From NCBI GenBank assembly GCA_002478045.1, contig DLLT01000017.1, forward strand, positions 38,309 through 102,308: a DNA stretch of 64,000 nucleotides, in the 5' to 3' direction. A program made the position numbers and the translations under genes. Origin of the DNA: Porphyromonadaceae bacterium UBA7555 (GTDB lineage Bacteria > Bacteroidota > Bacteroidia > Bacteroidales > Muribaculaceae). The notes under the pieces were generated by a model. That model searched no databases. It was not told the origin of the DNA and saw only the letters and a program-made list of their open reading frames with translations. Below are positions 36,217-46,016 of the stretch, one piece after another (positions within the stretch are counted from its first letter, which is position 1; the number at the start of each line of letters is the position of its first letter).

Positions 36217-36579
36217 ATGAGAACGCTTCTGATAACAACCTTGACTGTCCTCGTAATTGCGACAGTAGTCCCGGTAGCAGCACATGCCGATGACTACAAC
36301 ACCCGCCAAGCGCGATCGTACATTCGTGACGCCGAATACCAGATACGTCAAGCCGAAAATTACAGACGCAATGCCAATTCGTATCGACGCAGTGCCGAAA
36401 GCAACCGCCGCCAAATGGATTCGTACATTAGACGCAATGACACACGTAATGCCGAGACATACAGACGTCGTATGCAAAGAGACCTTGATCGTGCCGCAGA
36501 TTATGATCGAAAGGCTATACAGGCAGATAGTCGTGCTGCCGACTATCTGAATGATGCCGCCCGTGCTTTACGCCGATAA
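36217..36579 (+). CDS. Secreted heptad-repeat protein
   Basis: A 120-residue protein with a signal peptide (MRTLLITTLTVLVIATVVPVAAHA). The mature part is built from seven-residue units with the pattern A-x-x-Y-x-R-x: ARSYIRD, AEYQIRQ, AENYRRN, ANSYRRS, AESNRRQ and MDSYIRR. It should form a long, strongly basic single helix or coiled coil in the periplasm or outside. The last units (DRAADYD, DSRAADYL) keep the alanines. I know no named family. The promoter is probably shared with or near trxB. Confidence 0.75.
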   Translation: MRTLLITTLTVLVIATVVPVAAHADDYNTRQARSYIRDAEYQIRQAENYRRNANSYRRSAESNRRQMDSYIRRNDTRNAETYRRRMQRDLDRAADYDRKAIQADSRAADYLNDAARALRR

Positions 36580-36696
36580 GCACACAGGCTTGGCACAATG
36601 ACAAATAATTTGTCCGGAGCAATATAGCAAAAGAAGGATAACGCACCATAGGACTAAAAGAACACAGCAAAAACCACTATAAGACCGACTCCAAAT

Positions 36697-37173
36697 ATGA
36701 AAGCAACACGTTTGTTAACCGCTCTTATCGCCATAACGGCCTTTGCTATAGCCGCTACGGCTCAGACTCAGCCTGTACGCTGGCGTACTACAGCAAAAAT
36801 GGCCTCCCCCACCGAAGGCATACTTACCATACGTGCAATCATCTCCGACGGATGGCATCTATACGATACCACGCTGCCCAAAGGAGGGCCGATACCGACC
36901 ACGCTTGATTTCTCCAAAAGCTCAGGAGTTAAATGGCTTGGGCAATTCAAGGCATCCTCAAAACCGGTATCAAACCATGACGAATCATTCGATATGACCC
37001 TGCGCTGGTGGGAAAGAGATGTAGTATTCACTCGTCGATTTCGCATCACCGGCAATGTGTCGGCTGCATACATAGATGGAGTCATTAATTATATGGCCTG
37101 CAATGGTAGTACATGCAATCCGCCCAAGAAACAGACTGTAAAGCTTAAAGTCAAGGCTTATAAAGGCAAGTAA
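36697..37173 (+). CDS. Stand-alone DsbD N-terminal (alpha) domain protein
   Basis: A 158-residue exported protein (signal MKATRLLTALIAITAFAIAATAQ) whose mature part aligns by eye with the N-terminal domain of the next gene: GWHLYDTTLPKGGPIPTTLDF against the downstream GWHIYGLEKVKNGPIPTSITF. Its cysteine pair MACNGSTCNPPKK corresponds to MACRDGACTPPKR. It lacks membrane helices and the thioredoxin domain. It probably accepts electrons in the periplasm, or passes them to a partner, as a tandem duplicate. The function is inferred. Confidence 0.8.
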   Translation: MKATRLLTALIAITAFAIAATAQTQPVRWRTTAKMASPTEGILTIRAIISDGWHLYDTTLPKGGPIPTTLDFSKSSGVKWLGQFKASSKPVSNHDESFDMTLRWWERDVVFTRRFRITGNVSAAYIDGVINYMACNGSTCNPPKKQTVKLKVKAYKGK

Positions 37174-37354
37174 ACATTGCATCAACGTTCAGCCTAAGCC
37201 CCCAGTTATACGACTATTGACCAATTAGTCTATCATTCACGTCAATATTATATATCCGTATATCGGGGACGTTGCATAGACTTATGATACAATATACGAC
37301 CACCCTCACGCAAGATCACCCGAGAATTCGAATAACGACATTTCGATATCATAA

Positions 37355-39349
37355 ATGCAAACTACAGCTATGATCAGAAGGACATTATCATACGCAATAA
37401 TCTTATTATGCCTTTTCGTCTCCGTCCCAGGTGCAAAAGCTCAAATATCCGACCCCGTAAAATGGAGTTGGGACGTAACCGAGACTGCCGATGGCGGTAC
37501 AGTGACCATCACTGCGGCAATCCAGCCCGGGTGGCACATCTATGGCTTGGAGAAAGTCAAAAACGGCCCGATACCGACTTCGATAACCTTTTCGGACAAC
37601 GATGGAGTCACATTGGGCGAAATTATTCCAAGCGCCGAACCTAAAACGATTATAGACAAAGCTTTCGATCTCAAGCTCAAAGAATGGACCGGGACAGTGA
37701 CATTTACATGCGATTATCGCTTGGATCGACCTATTAATACGACCATAAACGGTACCATCGAATATATGGCGTGCCGTGATGGAGCCTGCACCCCGCCCAA
37801 ACGCATAAATTTCAGCGTAAATATCGGCGGTACTACATCTACGACTAACGCTACCGACACCATTGGCAACCCAACATCTAAGGTTTCTTCTGCCATAACC
37901 AAGGCCGGTGAGCCTACCGATCTATGGGCACCGGTGGATATGGTGTCCGCAGACAACAACGCACATGGGCCGAACGCCGCTCCATCATGGCTGTCATTAC
38001 TCGTCATGGGATTTCTGGGCGGACTGCTAGCCTTGCTCACCCCGTGCGTATGGCCCATGATTCCGATGACCGTCAGCTTCTTCCTTAAACGCACCAAGAG
38101 TCGCAGACGATCAATCACCGATGCAACGCTCTACGGAGTATCCATCATAGTTATTTACTTAGTGATGGGTATTGCTATAACTCTGGCCTTCGGAGCGGGC
38201 AAGCTCAACGACATCGCAACCAGTGCATTGTTCAATCTCATATTCTTTGCCATGCTTGTCGTGTTTGCAATATCCTTCTTCGGAGCTTTTGACATCAAGC
38301 TACCTTCGAAGTGGTCAAACAGCATCGACAATAAAGCCGAAACAACCACCGGTATCTTGAGCATATTCTTCATGGCATTTACGCTGGTGCTGGTATCCTT
38401 CTCTTGTACCGGCCCCATTATTGGCACACTACTGGTCGAAGCAGCCTCTCAAGGCAGTATCGTAGGTCCGGCCATAGGCATGGGCGGTTTTGCCCTCGGT
38501 CTCGCCTTACCCTTCTCGCTATTCGCGTTCTTCCCCTCATTACTTAAGGACATGCCCAAATCAGGCGGATGGATGAATTCTGTGAAAGTTGTCCTCGGAT
38601 TTATCGAATTGATACTTTCGCTCAAATTCCTCTCCGTAGCCGATCTTGCATACGGATGGCGCATACTTGACCGCGAAGTATTTGTTGCAATCTGGATTGT
38701 GCTATTTGTCCTGCTGGGTATGTACCTGATAGGCAAACTACGTTTTACACACGATGCGCCCAAGGAACGTACCGGTGTCGGGGCATTCTTCCTGGCGGTA
38801 ATATCGTTCTCCTTTGCTGTATACCTTCTACCCGGCCTATGGGGCGCACCGCTCAAGAGTATCAGCGCCTTTGCGCCGCCGCTGTCCACGCAGGATTTCA
38901 ATCTCTACGGCGGGCAATTCAAGGAATTCCACGATTATGATGAAGGTATGCGTTACGCAGCCGAGAACAATAAGCCCGTCCTCCTTGACTTCTCCGGATA
39001 CGCTTGCGTCAATTGCCGTAAGATGGAAGGCGCCGTATTCGATACGAATCAAGTACGTAAAATCATCGAAGACAACTACGTGCTCATCAAACTCATGGTA
39101 GACGAGAAAGCCGATTTACCACAGCCCTATACCGTACAAGAGAATGGTCAGAAAATTACAATATCTACTATAGGCGAAAAATGGGCTTATCTCCAGCGTC
39201 ATAAGTTCAATATAAATTCACAGCCATATTACGTTCTTCTTGACGGCCGCGACGGTGCACCTTTGGCTCAGGCTCGCAGTTACGATGAGGACATATCTGC
39301 CTTCATCTCTTGGCTCGATAAGGGTCTGGAAACTTACAAGGAAAAATAA
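37355..39349 (+). CDS. dsbD: Thiol:disulfide interchange protein DsbD
   Basis: A 664-residue inner-membrane protein that carries electrons from cytoplasmic thioredoxin to the periplasm. Order: signal segment, alpha domain with MACRDGACTPP (about residues 138-148), eight-helix membrane core with LLTPCVWPMIPMT and VLVSFSCTGPIIG (the two redox cysteines), and C-terminal thioredoxin-like domain with YACVNCRKME (CVNC at 551-554). All six redox cysteines expected are present. A second ATG at 37370 (MIRRTLSYAII) would give a tidier signal peptide. It is followed closely by mazG. Confidence 0.94.
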   Translation: MQTTAMIRRTLSYAIILLCLFVSVPGAKAQISDPVKWSWDVTETADGGTVTITAAIQPGWHIYGLEKVKNGPIPTSITFSDNDGVTLGEIIPSAEPKTIIDKAFDLKLKEWTGTVTFTCDYRLDRPINTTINGTIEYMACRDGACTPPKRINFSVNIGGTTSTTNATDTIGNPTSKVSSAITKAGEPTDLWAPVDMVSADNNAHGPNAAPSWLSLLVMGFLGGLLALLTPCVWPMIPMTVSFFLKRTKSRRRSITDATLYGVSIIVIYLVMGIAITLAFGAGKLNDIATSALFNLIFFAMLVVFAISFFGAFDIKLPSKWSNSIDNKAETTTGILSIFFMAFTLVLVSFSCTGPIIGTLLVEAASQGSIVGPAIGMGGFALGLALPFSLFAFFPSLLKDMPKSGGWMNSVKVVLGFIELILSLKFLSVADLAYGWRILDREVFVAIWIVLFVLLGMYLIGKLRFTHDAPKERTGVGAFFLAVISFSFAVYLLPGLWGAPLKSISAFAPPLSTQDFNLYGGQFKEFHDYDEGMRYAAENNKPVLLDFSGYACVNCRKMEGAVFDTNQVRKIIEDNYVLIKLMVDEKADLPQPYTVQENGQKITISTIGEKWAYLQRHKFNINSQPYYVLLDGRDGAPLAQARSYDEDISAFISWLDKGLETYKEK

Positions 39350-39372
39350 CAATAAAAACAGTCATACATACA

Positions 39373-40161
39373 ATGTCTCACACTCGACAAGAAAGGCTTG
39401 AGGCACTCGGACGTGTCATGAACACCCTTGACATTCTACGTGTCAAATGCCCCTGGGACGCCAAGCAGACCAATCAAAGCCTACGGCCCAACACAATCGA
39501 AGAAACATACGAACTGGCTCAGGCACTACTCGAAGACGATAGTCCTAACATAAAAAAGGAGCTCGGAGACGTGCTGCTACATATATTGTTCTATGCCAAA
39601 ATCGGCGATGAACAAGGGCAATTCGACATCGCCGATGTTGCCGATGCACTTAACCGGAAACTGATTTTCCGTCATCCTCATGTCTTCGGCGAAGTACACG
39701 TAGACAATGCTCACGATGTAGAATTGAACTGGGAACAGCTTAAACTCAAAGAAAAGGACGGGAACCATACCGCATTAGCCGGAGTGCCCAAGGCTCTGCC
39801 GGCGCTTGTCAAGGCTTTCCGTATCCAGGAAAAAGCGGCCAACGTCGGCTTCGACTGGAAGAAAACCGAGCAAGTGTGGGACAAGGTGGCCGAGGAAACT
39901 TCCGAAGTGCGACAAGCAGTGGCAAACGGATCTCAAGATGAAATCGAAAGCGAATTCGGCGACCTAATATTTGCTATAATCAATGCAGCACGGCTATATA
40001 AAGTCAACCCCGAAAACGCCCTTGAGCGCACCAATCGCAAATTTATCGCTCGCTTCAACTATATCGAACAACGCGCTCACGTACTCGGCACTCCGCTCAA
40101 GGATATGACCCTTGCGCAGATGGATGCCCTGTGGAACGAAGCCAAAGCTAAAGGCCTGTGA
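39373..40161 (+). CDS. mazG: Nucleoside triphosphate pyrophosphohydrolase MazG
   Basis: MazG hydrolyses nucleoside triphosphates to monophosphates and pyrophosphate, cleaning the nucleotide pool. The 262-residue protein contains two MazG modules: IEETYELAQALLEDD...KKELGDVLLHILFYA (residues 38-76) and AEETSEVRQAVANG...EIESEFGDLIFAIINAARLY (about residues 174-212). Length matches E. coli MazG (263). The stop TGA overlaps the GTG start of topB by 3 bases, a coupling signal. Confidence 0.95.
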   Translation: MSHTRQERLEALGRVMNTLDILRVKCPWDAKQTNQSLRPNTIEETYELAQALLEDDSPNIKKELGDVLLHILFYAKIGDEQGQFDIADVADALNRKLIFRHPHVFGEVHVDNAHDVELNWEQLKLKEKDGNHTALAGVPKALPALVKAFRIQEKAANVGFDWKKTEQVWDKVAEETSEVRQAVANGSQDEIESEFGDLIFAIINAARLYKVNPENALERTNRKFIARFNYIEQRAHVLGTPLKDMTLAQMDALWNEAKAKGL

Positions 40162-42281
40162 TAGTCTGTATTACAGAGAAACCCAGTGTCGCCAGAGACA
40201 TTGCCCGAATACTCGGGGCCGATGCCTCGCGCGATGGCTTTTATGAAGGCAATGGGTATTGCGTCACTTGGACTTTCGGACACCTATGCTGTCTCAAGGA
40301 GCCCAATGACTACACCGACATATGGAAGCGGTGGAGTCTCTCGGCTCTACCTATGGTTCCATCGCGATTTGGAATAAAACTTATTGCCGATCGAGGCATA
40401 GAAAAGCAATTCAAGGTCATATCCACGCTGTTTTCCAAAGCAGACAGCATCATCAACTGCGGTGATGCCGGTCAAGAAGGCGAATTGATACAACGCTGGG
40501 TAATGCAGAAAGCTACAGTCAAATGCCCCGTACAACGACTATGGATCTCATCTCTGACAGACGAGTCCATACGTGATGGATTTGCCCACTTACGGCCCCA
40601 GTCGGATTTCGACAACCTTTATTATGCCGGATTGTCCCGAGCCATAGGTGATTGGTTGCTGGGCATGAACGCTACACGACTATACACACTCAAGTACAGC
40701 GACCGAAGCGACCGTAACGTGCTGTCCATAGGTCGCGTACAGACTCCGACACTAGCCATAATTGTTGAGCGCCAACGAGCCATAGACAATTTCAAGCCCA
40801 CCGATTCGTGGGAATTGGCAACCCGCTATCGCAACACGGTGTTTACATCCACCGGAGATAGGTTTGACAACGCCGAAGTGGCCAACGCCGAGGCCGTAGC
40901 CATACGTGATATTCCATTAACCATTGATGATATAGCCAAGAAGACAGGACGCGAAGCCCCCAAGAAGCTATTCGACCTAACCTCGCTGCAAGTCGAATGC
41001 AACAAGAAATGGGGATGGTCAGCCGACCGTACACTCCAGCTCATACAATCGCTGTACGAAAAAAAGGTCACCACATATCCTCGTGTAGACACTACTTACC
41101 TCAGTGAAGATTTGCACGCTAAAATCCCAGGGATATTGCGGCAAATGACCCCCTACGCCAATATTACAGCGCCGGTGTTGGCTCGCAAGATACCCAAGAG
41201 CAAGCGAATATTTGACAATTCGAAAGTCACCGATCACCACGCCATTATCCCCACCGGACAATCGCCCAAATCTCTCGTTGGTGACGAAAGACAGATGTAC
41301 CACTTGATAGCATTGCGCTTTATTGCCGCATTCTATCCGGATTGCGTATTCGAACAAACGGCTGTAAATGCCCATGCGGGCAAGCATAAATTCAGAGCCA
41401 CAGGCCGCGTAATACTTGAGCAAGGCTGGAAAGCACTCTACCCGACCAAAGACAAAACACAAGCCAGGACACCCACCGATTCCCAGGACAGCGAAGAGGC
41501 CGAGGAAGAGAATGATAACAAAACGCTACCGACTTTCGCCATAAACGAAAGCGGACCCCACTCTCCGTTCGTCAATAAAAAAACGACACAGCCGCCCAAA
41601 CCTTTCACTGAAGGCACCTTGCTCCGCGCTATGGAAAGCGCCGGCAAGGACATCGAAGACGAGACTCTCCGCGAAGCCATGAAAGCTAATGGTATCGGGC
41701 GGCCGTCCACTCGTTCGGCCATTATTGAAACACTATTCAAGCGTGGGTATATAAAACGATTACGCGGTAAAACGCTTGCGCCTACAAGCACCGGCATTGC
41801 CCTTATAGACACAATTAAGGATCCATTGCTGAAAAGCGCTAAACTAACCGGCATTTGGGAAAACCGACTCCGCATGATTGAACGTGGCGAGTTCAGCGCA
41901 GCCGAATTTGTCAATGACCTTAAGGCACAAGTAAACGACATAGTCATTACCGTCCTTTCGGACAATAGCGGCTGTCATATTGCCGTTGAGAAAGCCCCCG
42001 CCAAGACTCGTAAGACACGCACGCCCAAAACCGAAGGCGTCAAGCCCAAGAAAGCGGCAGCAAAAAAAACAACACGAGCAACCACGCCTGCGCCGACATC
42101 TATCGAACAGATCACCTGTCCCAAATGCAATAAAGGCCATTTGCTCAAAGGGCGCACAGCCTACGGATGCAGTCGATATGCCGAAGGGTGCAACTTTATA
42201 CTACCTTTCGCACAATATCCGGCGACACTTTCTCCTGCACAACTGGCAGCAATGTTGAACAAAACCGGCGAAACTAAATGA
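40158..42281 (+). CDS. topB: DNA topoisomerase III
   Basis: Type IA topoisomerase that decatenates and relaxes DNA. The GTG start is supported because the conserved N-terminus MIVCITEKPSVARDI (TOPRIM) begins there. Other landmarks are NCGDAGQEGELI, IGRVQTPTLAIIVERQ and TTYPRVDTTYLSEDL with the catalytic tyrosine. A basic linker and a single C-terminal zinc ribbon (CPKCNKGHLLKGRTAYGCSRYAEGC) end the protein. The 707 residues are longer than E. coli TopB (653). The gene overlaps mazG upstream and the Cys-rich gene downstream, so it belongs to one unit. Confidence 0.96.
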   Translation: MIVCITEKPSVARDIARILGADASRDGFYEGNGYCVTWTFGHLCCLKEPNDYTDIWKRWSLSALPMVPSRFGIKLIADRGIEKQFKVISTLFSKADSIINCGDAGQEGELIQRWVMQKATVKCPVQRLWISSLTDESIRDGFAHLRPQSDFDNLYYAGLSRAIGDWLLGMNATRLYTLKYSDRSDRNVLSIGRVQTPTLAIIVERQRAIDNFKPTDSWELATRYRNTVFTSTGDRFDNAEVANAEAVAIRDIPLTIDDIAKKTGREAPKKLFDLTSLQVECNKKWGWSADRTLQLIQSLYEKKVTTYPRVDTTYLSEDLHAKIPGILRQMTPYANITAPVLARKIPKSKRIFDNSKVTDHHAIIPTGQSPKSLVGDERQMYHLIALRFIAAFYPDCVFEQTAVNAHAGKHKFRATGRVILEQGWKALYPTKDKTQARTPTDSQDSEEAEEENDNKTLPTFAINESGPHSPFVNKKTTQPPKPFTEGTLLRAMESAGKDIEDETLREAMKANGIGRPSTRSAIIETLFKRGYIKRLRGKTLAPTSTGIALIDTIKDPLLKSAKLTGIWENRLRMIERGEFSAAEFVNDLKAQVNDIVITVLSDNSGCHIAVEKAPAKTRKTRTPKTEGVKPKKAAAKKTTRATTPAPTSIEQITCPKCNKGHLLKGRTAYGCSRYAEGCNFILPFAQYPATLSPAQLAAMLNKTGETK

Positions 42282-42490
42282 CTTGGCAAGACATCATAGT
42301 CCTAATCATCGTTTTGGCCGCGACTGTATTCTTCGTTATGCGTATAGTCCGAAGTTTCCGCCACGGAGATTCCTGTCCTTCGTGTAGTCATGGCAAAGAC
42401 AATAATGCAAAGAATGGCACCAACACCAATTGCCATGGGGCGAATATATGTGCCGGATGTCCGTTACACGACTCTTGTCATAAAGGCTAA
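42278..42490 (+). CDS. FeoB-associated Cys-rich membrane protein
   Basis: A 70-residue protein with one membrane segment (IIVLIIVLAATVFFVM) followed by a cysteine-rich tail with CPSC and CAGCPLHDSC. This is the pattern of the FeoB-associated Cys-rich membrane protein family, which usually sits right after feoB and may handle iron at the membrane. Here it is 24 kb from feoAB, at the end of the mazG-topB unit, with ATGA overlap to topB. Confidence 0.8.
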   Translation: MTWQDIIVLIIVLAATVFFVMRIVRSFRHGDSCPSCSHGKDNNAKNGTNTNCHGANICAGCPLHDSCHKG

Positions 42491-42510
42491 GCCTTCCTAT
42501 GCTATGGTGA

Positions 42511-42556
42511 AAAAAACAGCGGGAACGCCCACTCATTTCGAGTATGCATTCCCGCT
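42511..42556. terminator. Bidirectional terminator between the Cys-rich gene and clpB
   Basis: AGCGGGAA (42518-42525) and TTCCCGCT (42549-42556) pair perfectly with a 23-base loop. On the minus strand six T residues follow the stem (42516-42511), which terminates clpB well. The plus-strand side is only mildly T-rich. Confidence 0.75.
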
Positions 42557-42582
42557 ATTTATTGTTGGTTCAGACTTAATTA

Positions 42583-45174
42583 TCAGTTACGGAAACTCAG
42601 TTCACCCTTGGCATCAACATCTATAACGATGGGGCGTTCTTTGTCTACCTTCTGAGCCAAGATATCCTTACTCAGACGGTTAAGAACCTGACGGTGTATA
42701 ACTCTTTTGACAGGTCGTGCACCGAATTCAGGGTCGAAGCCTTCATCGGCAAGCAGCGATATAGCCTTGGGTGTGTATTCCAAGGAGATGCCGTTGGGAG
42801 CAAGCATCTTTTGTATAGACTTCATTTGCAGTTCGACAATCTGCTCGATTTCTTTACGATCAAGCGGCGTGAACATTATTATCTCGTCTATACGGTTCAG
42901 GAATTCGGGACGAATATTCTCTTTAAGCATCTCCAAAACCTGAGCCTTCGTGGTCTCAATGGTCTGCTCGCGGTTGTCGTCTGTCATCTTGGCAAAGTTG
43001 TCGCGGATCAAAGCCGAACCCATATTCGAGGTCATAATGATGATGGTATTCTTGAAGTTGACAACACGACCTTTATTATCAGTCAGACGACCGTCGTCAA
43101 GCACCTGCAACAAGATATTGAATACATCCGGATGAGCCTTCTCGATTTCGTCGAACAAGACAACCGAATACGGTTTGCGACGTACGGCTTCGGTAAGTTG
43201 GCCACCCTCATCGTAGCCCACGTATCCCGGAGGCGCTCCGACCAGACGGCTCACGGAGTGCTTCTCCTGATACTCGGACATATCAATACGAGTCATCATA
43301 TTCTCGTCATCGAAGAGGTAATCGGCCAAAGCCTTTGCCAATTCGGTTTTACCGACACCGGTAGTACCCAGGAAGATGAACGAACCTATCGGACGTTTAG
43401 GGTCGCTAAGACCGGCACGACTGCGGCGTACTGCATCGGCCACGGCGCTGATAGCGGCGTCTTGACCCACTACTCGTTTGTGAAGTTCATCCTCAAGCAG
43501 CAGCAATTTGGTGCGCTCGCTCTGTACCATCTTGCTTACCGGTATTCCTGTCCAGCGGCTAACCACATCGGCGATGTCATCGGCATCAACCTCTTCCTTG
43601 ATAAGAGCTTTCTCACCCTGCATAGCCTTCAGCTGAGCCTGAATGCTTACATTCTCATCTTCCTTCTGCTTGATGGTTCCGTAGCGGATCTCGGCCACAC
43701 GTGCATAGTCGCCTTCACGCTCGGCTCGCTCGGCATCAAAGTTGAGTTGTTCGATATCGACCTTGTTTTTTTGAATGCGATCTATCAAGTCTTTTTCGGC
43801 CTTCCATTGAGCCGCGATCTGGTTTTGCTGTTCGTGCATAGAAGCCAAATCTTTCTCAATGTCCTTGACGCGAGCCTCGTCACCTTCACGCTTGATGGCT
43901 TCGCGCTCTATTTCTTTTTGGGCTATCTGACGCTTTATGTCATCCAAGGCCTGCGGCTCGGAATCAATTTCCAACTTCAGTTTAGATGCAGCCTCATCCA
44001 TCAGGTCTATGGCTTTATCCGGCAAAAACCTATCGGTGATATATCGTTCGCTCAACTGAACGGCTGCCACAACGGCTTCGTCACGGATACGTACATGGTG
44101 GTGATTCTCGTAGCGTTCCTTCAGGCCACGAAGTATGGCTATGGCGCTGGCTTCATCAGGCTCGTCAACCATTACCTTCTGGAAACGGCGTTCGAGAGCC
44201 TTGTCTTTCTCAAAATACTTCTGATACTCATCCAAGGTGGTAGCACCTATGCTGCGCAGTTCGCCACGCGCCAATGCCGGTTTTAGAATATTAGCAGCAT
44301 CCATTGCACCTTCACCCTTGCCGGCACCTACCAAAGTGTGGATTTCATCTATGAAGAGGATTATCTCACCATCACTCTGAGTGACTTCGTTAACGATGGC
44401 TTTAAGGCGCTCTTCAAACTCGCCTTTGTACTTAGCTCCAGCCACCAATGCGCCCATATCCAACGAGAATATCTGCTTCGAGCGGAGGTTCTCGGGAACA
44501 TCACCGCGTACTATACGCTGTGCAAGACCTTCGGCTATGGCCGTTTTACCTGTACCGGGTTCGCCTATAAGCATAGGGTTGTTCTTGGTACGACGGCTAA
44601 GGATCTGAAGTACTCGACGAATCTCCTCGTCACGACCGATGACAGGGTCAAGTTTGCCTTCGCGAGCGCGTTCGCAAAGGTTGATGGCATATTTAGACAA
44701 GGCGTTGTATTGTTCTTCAGCGCCCTGGTCTGTAGCCTTCTTGCCTTTACGCAACTCGGTGATGGCTGCTTTCAGTTCTTTGGCCGTAATGCCAGCATCC
44801 TTAAGTATGGTACCGGCCGGCGAGTTAATTTCAAAGATAGCGCTAAGCATAGCCTCGAGCGTGACATATTCGTCTCCGTCAGCCTTGGCTATATCCAACG
44901 CCTTTTGCATCACATCGTTGGTACTATGGCTCAGATATGGCTCTCCGCCGCTTACTTTGGGCTCGTTGGCGATGGCTTCGTCTACCTGACGCACTACTTG
45001 CTGGAGGTTGGCGCCGAGCTTCTGAAAGATGAATTTGACCAACGAGTCGCCTTCCTCTATGATAGCTTTGAGGAGATGCACAGGTTCAATAGCCTGAGCT
45101 CCCGACGAGCGAGTAATCTCTACGGCCTTCTGAATGGCTTCCTGTGACTTGATGGTGAAATTGTTAAAATTCAT
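42583..45174 (-). CDS. clpB: ATP-dependent chaperone ClpB
   Basis: A hexameric disaggregase that resolubilises heat-denatured proteins with DnaK. The 863 residues show the N-terminal Clp repeat (MNFNNFTIKSQEAIQKAV), NBD1 with Walker A GEPGTGKTAIAEG (near residue 204), the coiled-coil middle domain (about 405-525) and NBD2 with GTTGVGKTELAK (near residue 603) and VVLFDEIEKAHPDV. Length equals the E. coli form (857). The leader is A/T-rich and its promoter is not clear from the -33/-7 search; heat-shock control is expected but not shown here. Confidence 0.97.
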   Translation of the reverse strand: MNFNNFTIKSQEAIQKAVEITRSSGAQAIEPVHLLKAIIEEGDSLVKFIFQKLGANLQQVVRQVDEAIANEPKVSGGEPYLSHSTNDVMQKALDIAKADGDEYVTLEAMLSAIFEINSPAGTILKDAGITAKELKAAITELRKGKKATDQGAEEQYNALSKYAINLCERAREGKLDPVIGRDEEIRRVLQILSRRTKNNPMLIGEPGTGKTAIAEGLAQRIVRGDVPENLRSKQIFSLDMGALVAGAKYKGEFEERLKAIVNEVTQSDGEIILFIDEIHTLVGAGKGEGAMDAANILKPALARGELRSIGATTLDEYQKYFEKDKALERRFQKVMVDEPDEASAIAILRGLKERYENHHHVRIRDEAVVAAVQLSERYITDRFLPDKAIDLMDEAASKLKLEIDSEPQALDDIKRQIAQKEIEREAIKREGDEARVKDIEKDLASMHEQQNQIAAQWKAEKDLIDRIQKNKVDIEQLNFDAERAEREGDYARVAEIRYGTIKQKEDENVSIQAQLKAMQGEKALIKEEVDADDIADVVSRWTGIPVSKMVQSERTKLLLLEDELHKRVVGQDAAISAVADAVRRSRAGLSDPKRPIGSFIFLGTTGVGKTELAKALADYLFDDENMMTRIDMSEYQEKHSVSRLVGAPPGYVGYDEGGQLTEAVRRKPYSVVLFDEIEKAHPDVFNILLQVLDDGRLTDNKGRVVNFKNTIIIMTSNMGSALIRDNFAKMTDDNREQTIETTKAQVLEMLKENIRPEFLNRIDEIIMFTPLDRKEIEQIVELQMKSIQKMLAPNGISLEYTPKAISLLADEGFDPEFGARPVKRVIHRQVLNRLSKDILAQKVDKERPIVIDVDAKGELSFRN

Positions 45175-45238
45175 AATATATATATATTAGTTGTTTATTA
45201 TCTATTTTTGTTTGTTGTTATCAATTGCTGTATTCGAC

Positions 45239-45865
45239 TTAGTTTGAATGAATATTGCGTGGATACAATTGCCAATCGCGGTATTCTTTTCCGAGGGCTC
45301 GTACAGCATTATGCCATACGGCATCACCATCGCCTTGCAGCAATTCCGAGGGATCGTCAGGCATACTCATAGTCGCCCATGTGCCTTGATCAATTTCGGC
45401 TTCGAGCTGGCCTGCCTCCCATCCGGAGTATCCGAGAAAGAAGCGTAATCCGCCATCAATCTTGTATCCGGCATTGACGTAATCGGCGACGGCGTCAAAG
45501 TCGCCACCGACCCACAATCCCGAAGCTATCTTATTGGCGCCTGGGAAAATATCCTCACCAAGCGTGTGCAAGAAAAATAGCCTATCCAACCCTACCGGGC
45601 CGCCGCCAAATACCGACACACCTTCGTTGCGGACATTTTCGAGTATGTCATCAAGGCCGAACTTGGTGCTATAATTGAGTACACAACCCATGGCTCCGGA
45701 ATCGCGTCCGTAATCCAACAGGACTATGACCGCATGATTGAAGCAGCTCTGAGTCAACTGTGGATGTGCCACAAGCATCGTCCCGGCGCCAAGTATACGC
45801 TTGTCGCCACGGCGGGATGCCTCGTTTCGTCCGAATGATTCTGCATTGAATCCTTTCATTGTCAT
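45239..45865 (-). CDS. YqgE/AlgH family protein
   Basis: A 208-residue member of the UPF0301 family: LGAGTMLVAHPQLTQSCFNHAVIVLLDYG at residues 25-53, MGCVLNYST, VFGGGPVGLDRLFFLH and a final RFFLGYSGWEAGQLEAEI block. AlgH is named for an effect on alginate regulation in Pseudomonas, but the biochemical role of the family is not known. It stands alone, about 65 bases upstream of clpB on the same strand, so co-transcription is possible. Confidence 0.85.
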   Translation of the reverse strand: MTMKGFNAESFGRNEASRRGDKRILGAGTMLVAHPQLTQSCFNHAVIVLLDYGRDSGAMGCVLNYSTKFGLDDILENVRNEGVSVFGGGPVGLDRLFFLHTLGEDIFPGANKIASGLWVGGDFDAVADYVNAGYKIDGGLRFFLGYSGWEAGQLEAEIDQGTWATMSMPDDPSELLQGDGDAVWHNAVRALGKEYRDWQLYPRNIHSN

Positions 45866-45942
45866 GGTTTATATTTTATCTTTTTTTACTGGTATGTATC
45901 ATTTCAACATCTCCCATCACACAATGTGTTGGGAATTATGCT

Positions 45943-45950
45943 TAAATTTG
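45943..45950 (+). promoter_or_regulatory. -7 promoter element for recR
   Basis: TAAATTTG matches the consensus and lies 66 bases ahead of the recR ATG. The -33 element is weak. Confidence 0.5.
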
Positions 45951-46016
45951 CATATCGTTTTATGTATAACAAATAATATGCCAACTGTGCATATACACTG
46001 AAGGAGATAGTTTTCG

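Noticed and set aside
42694..44286. A 530-codon plus-strand open frame opposite clpB
   Set aside because: It is the antisense of a strongly conserved gene in a codon-biased region; its translation lacks domains and is rich in residues expected from an antisense frame.
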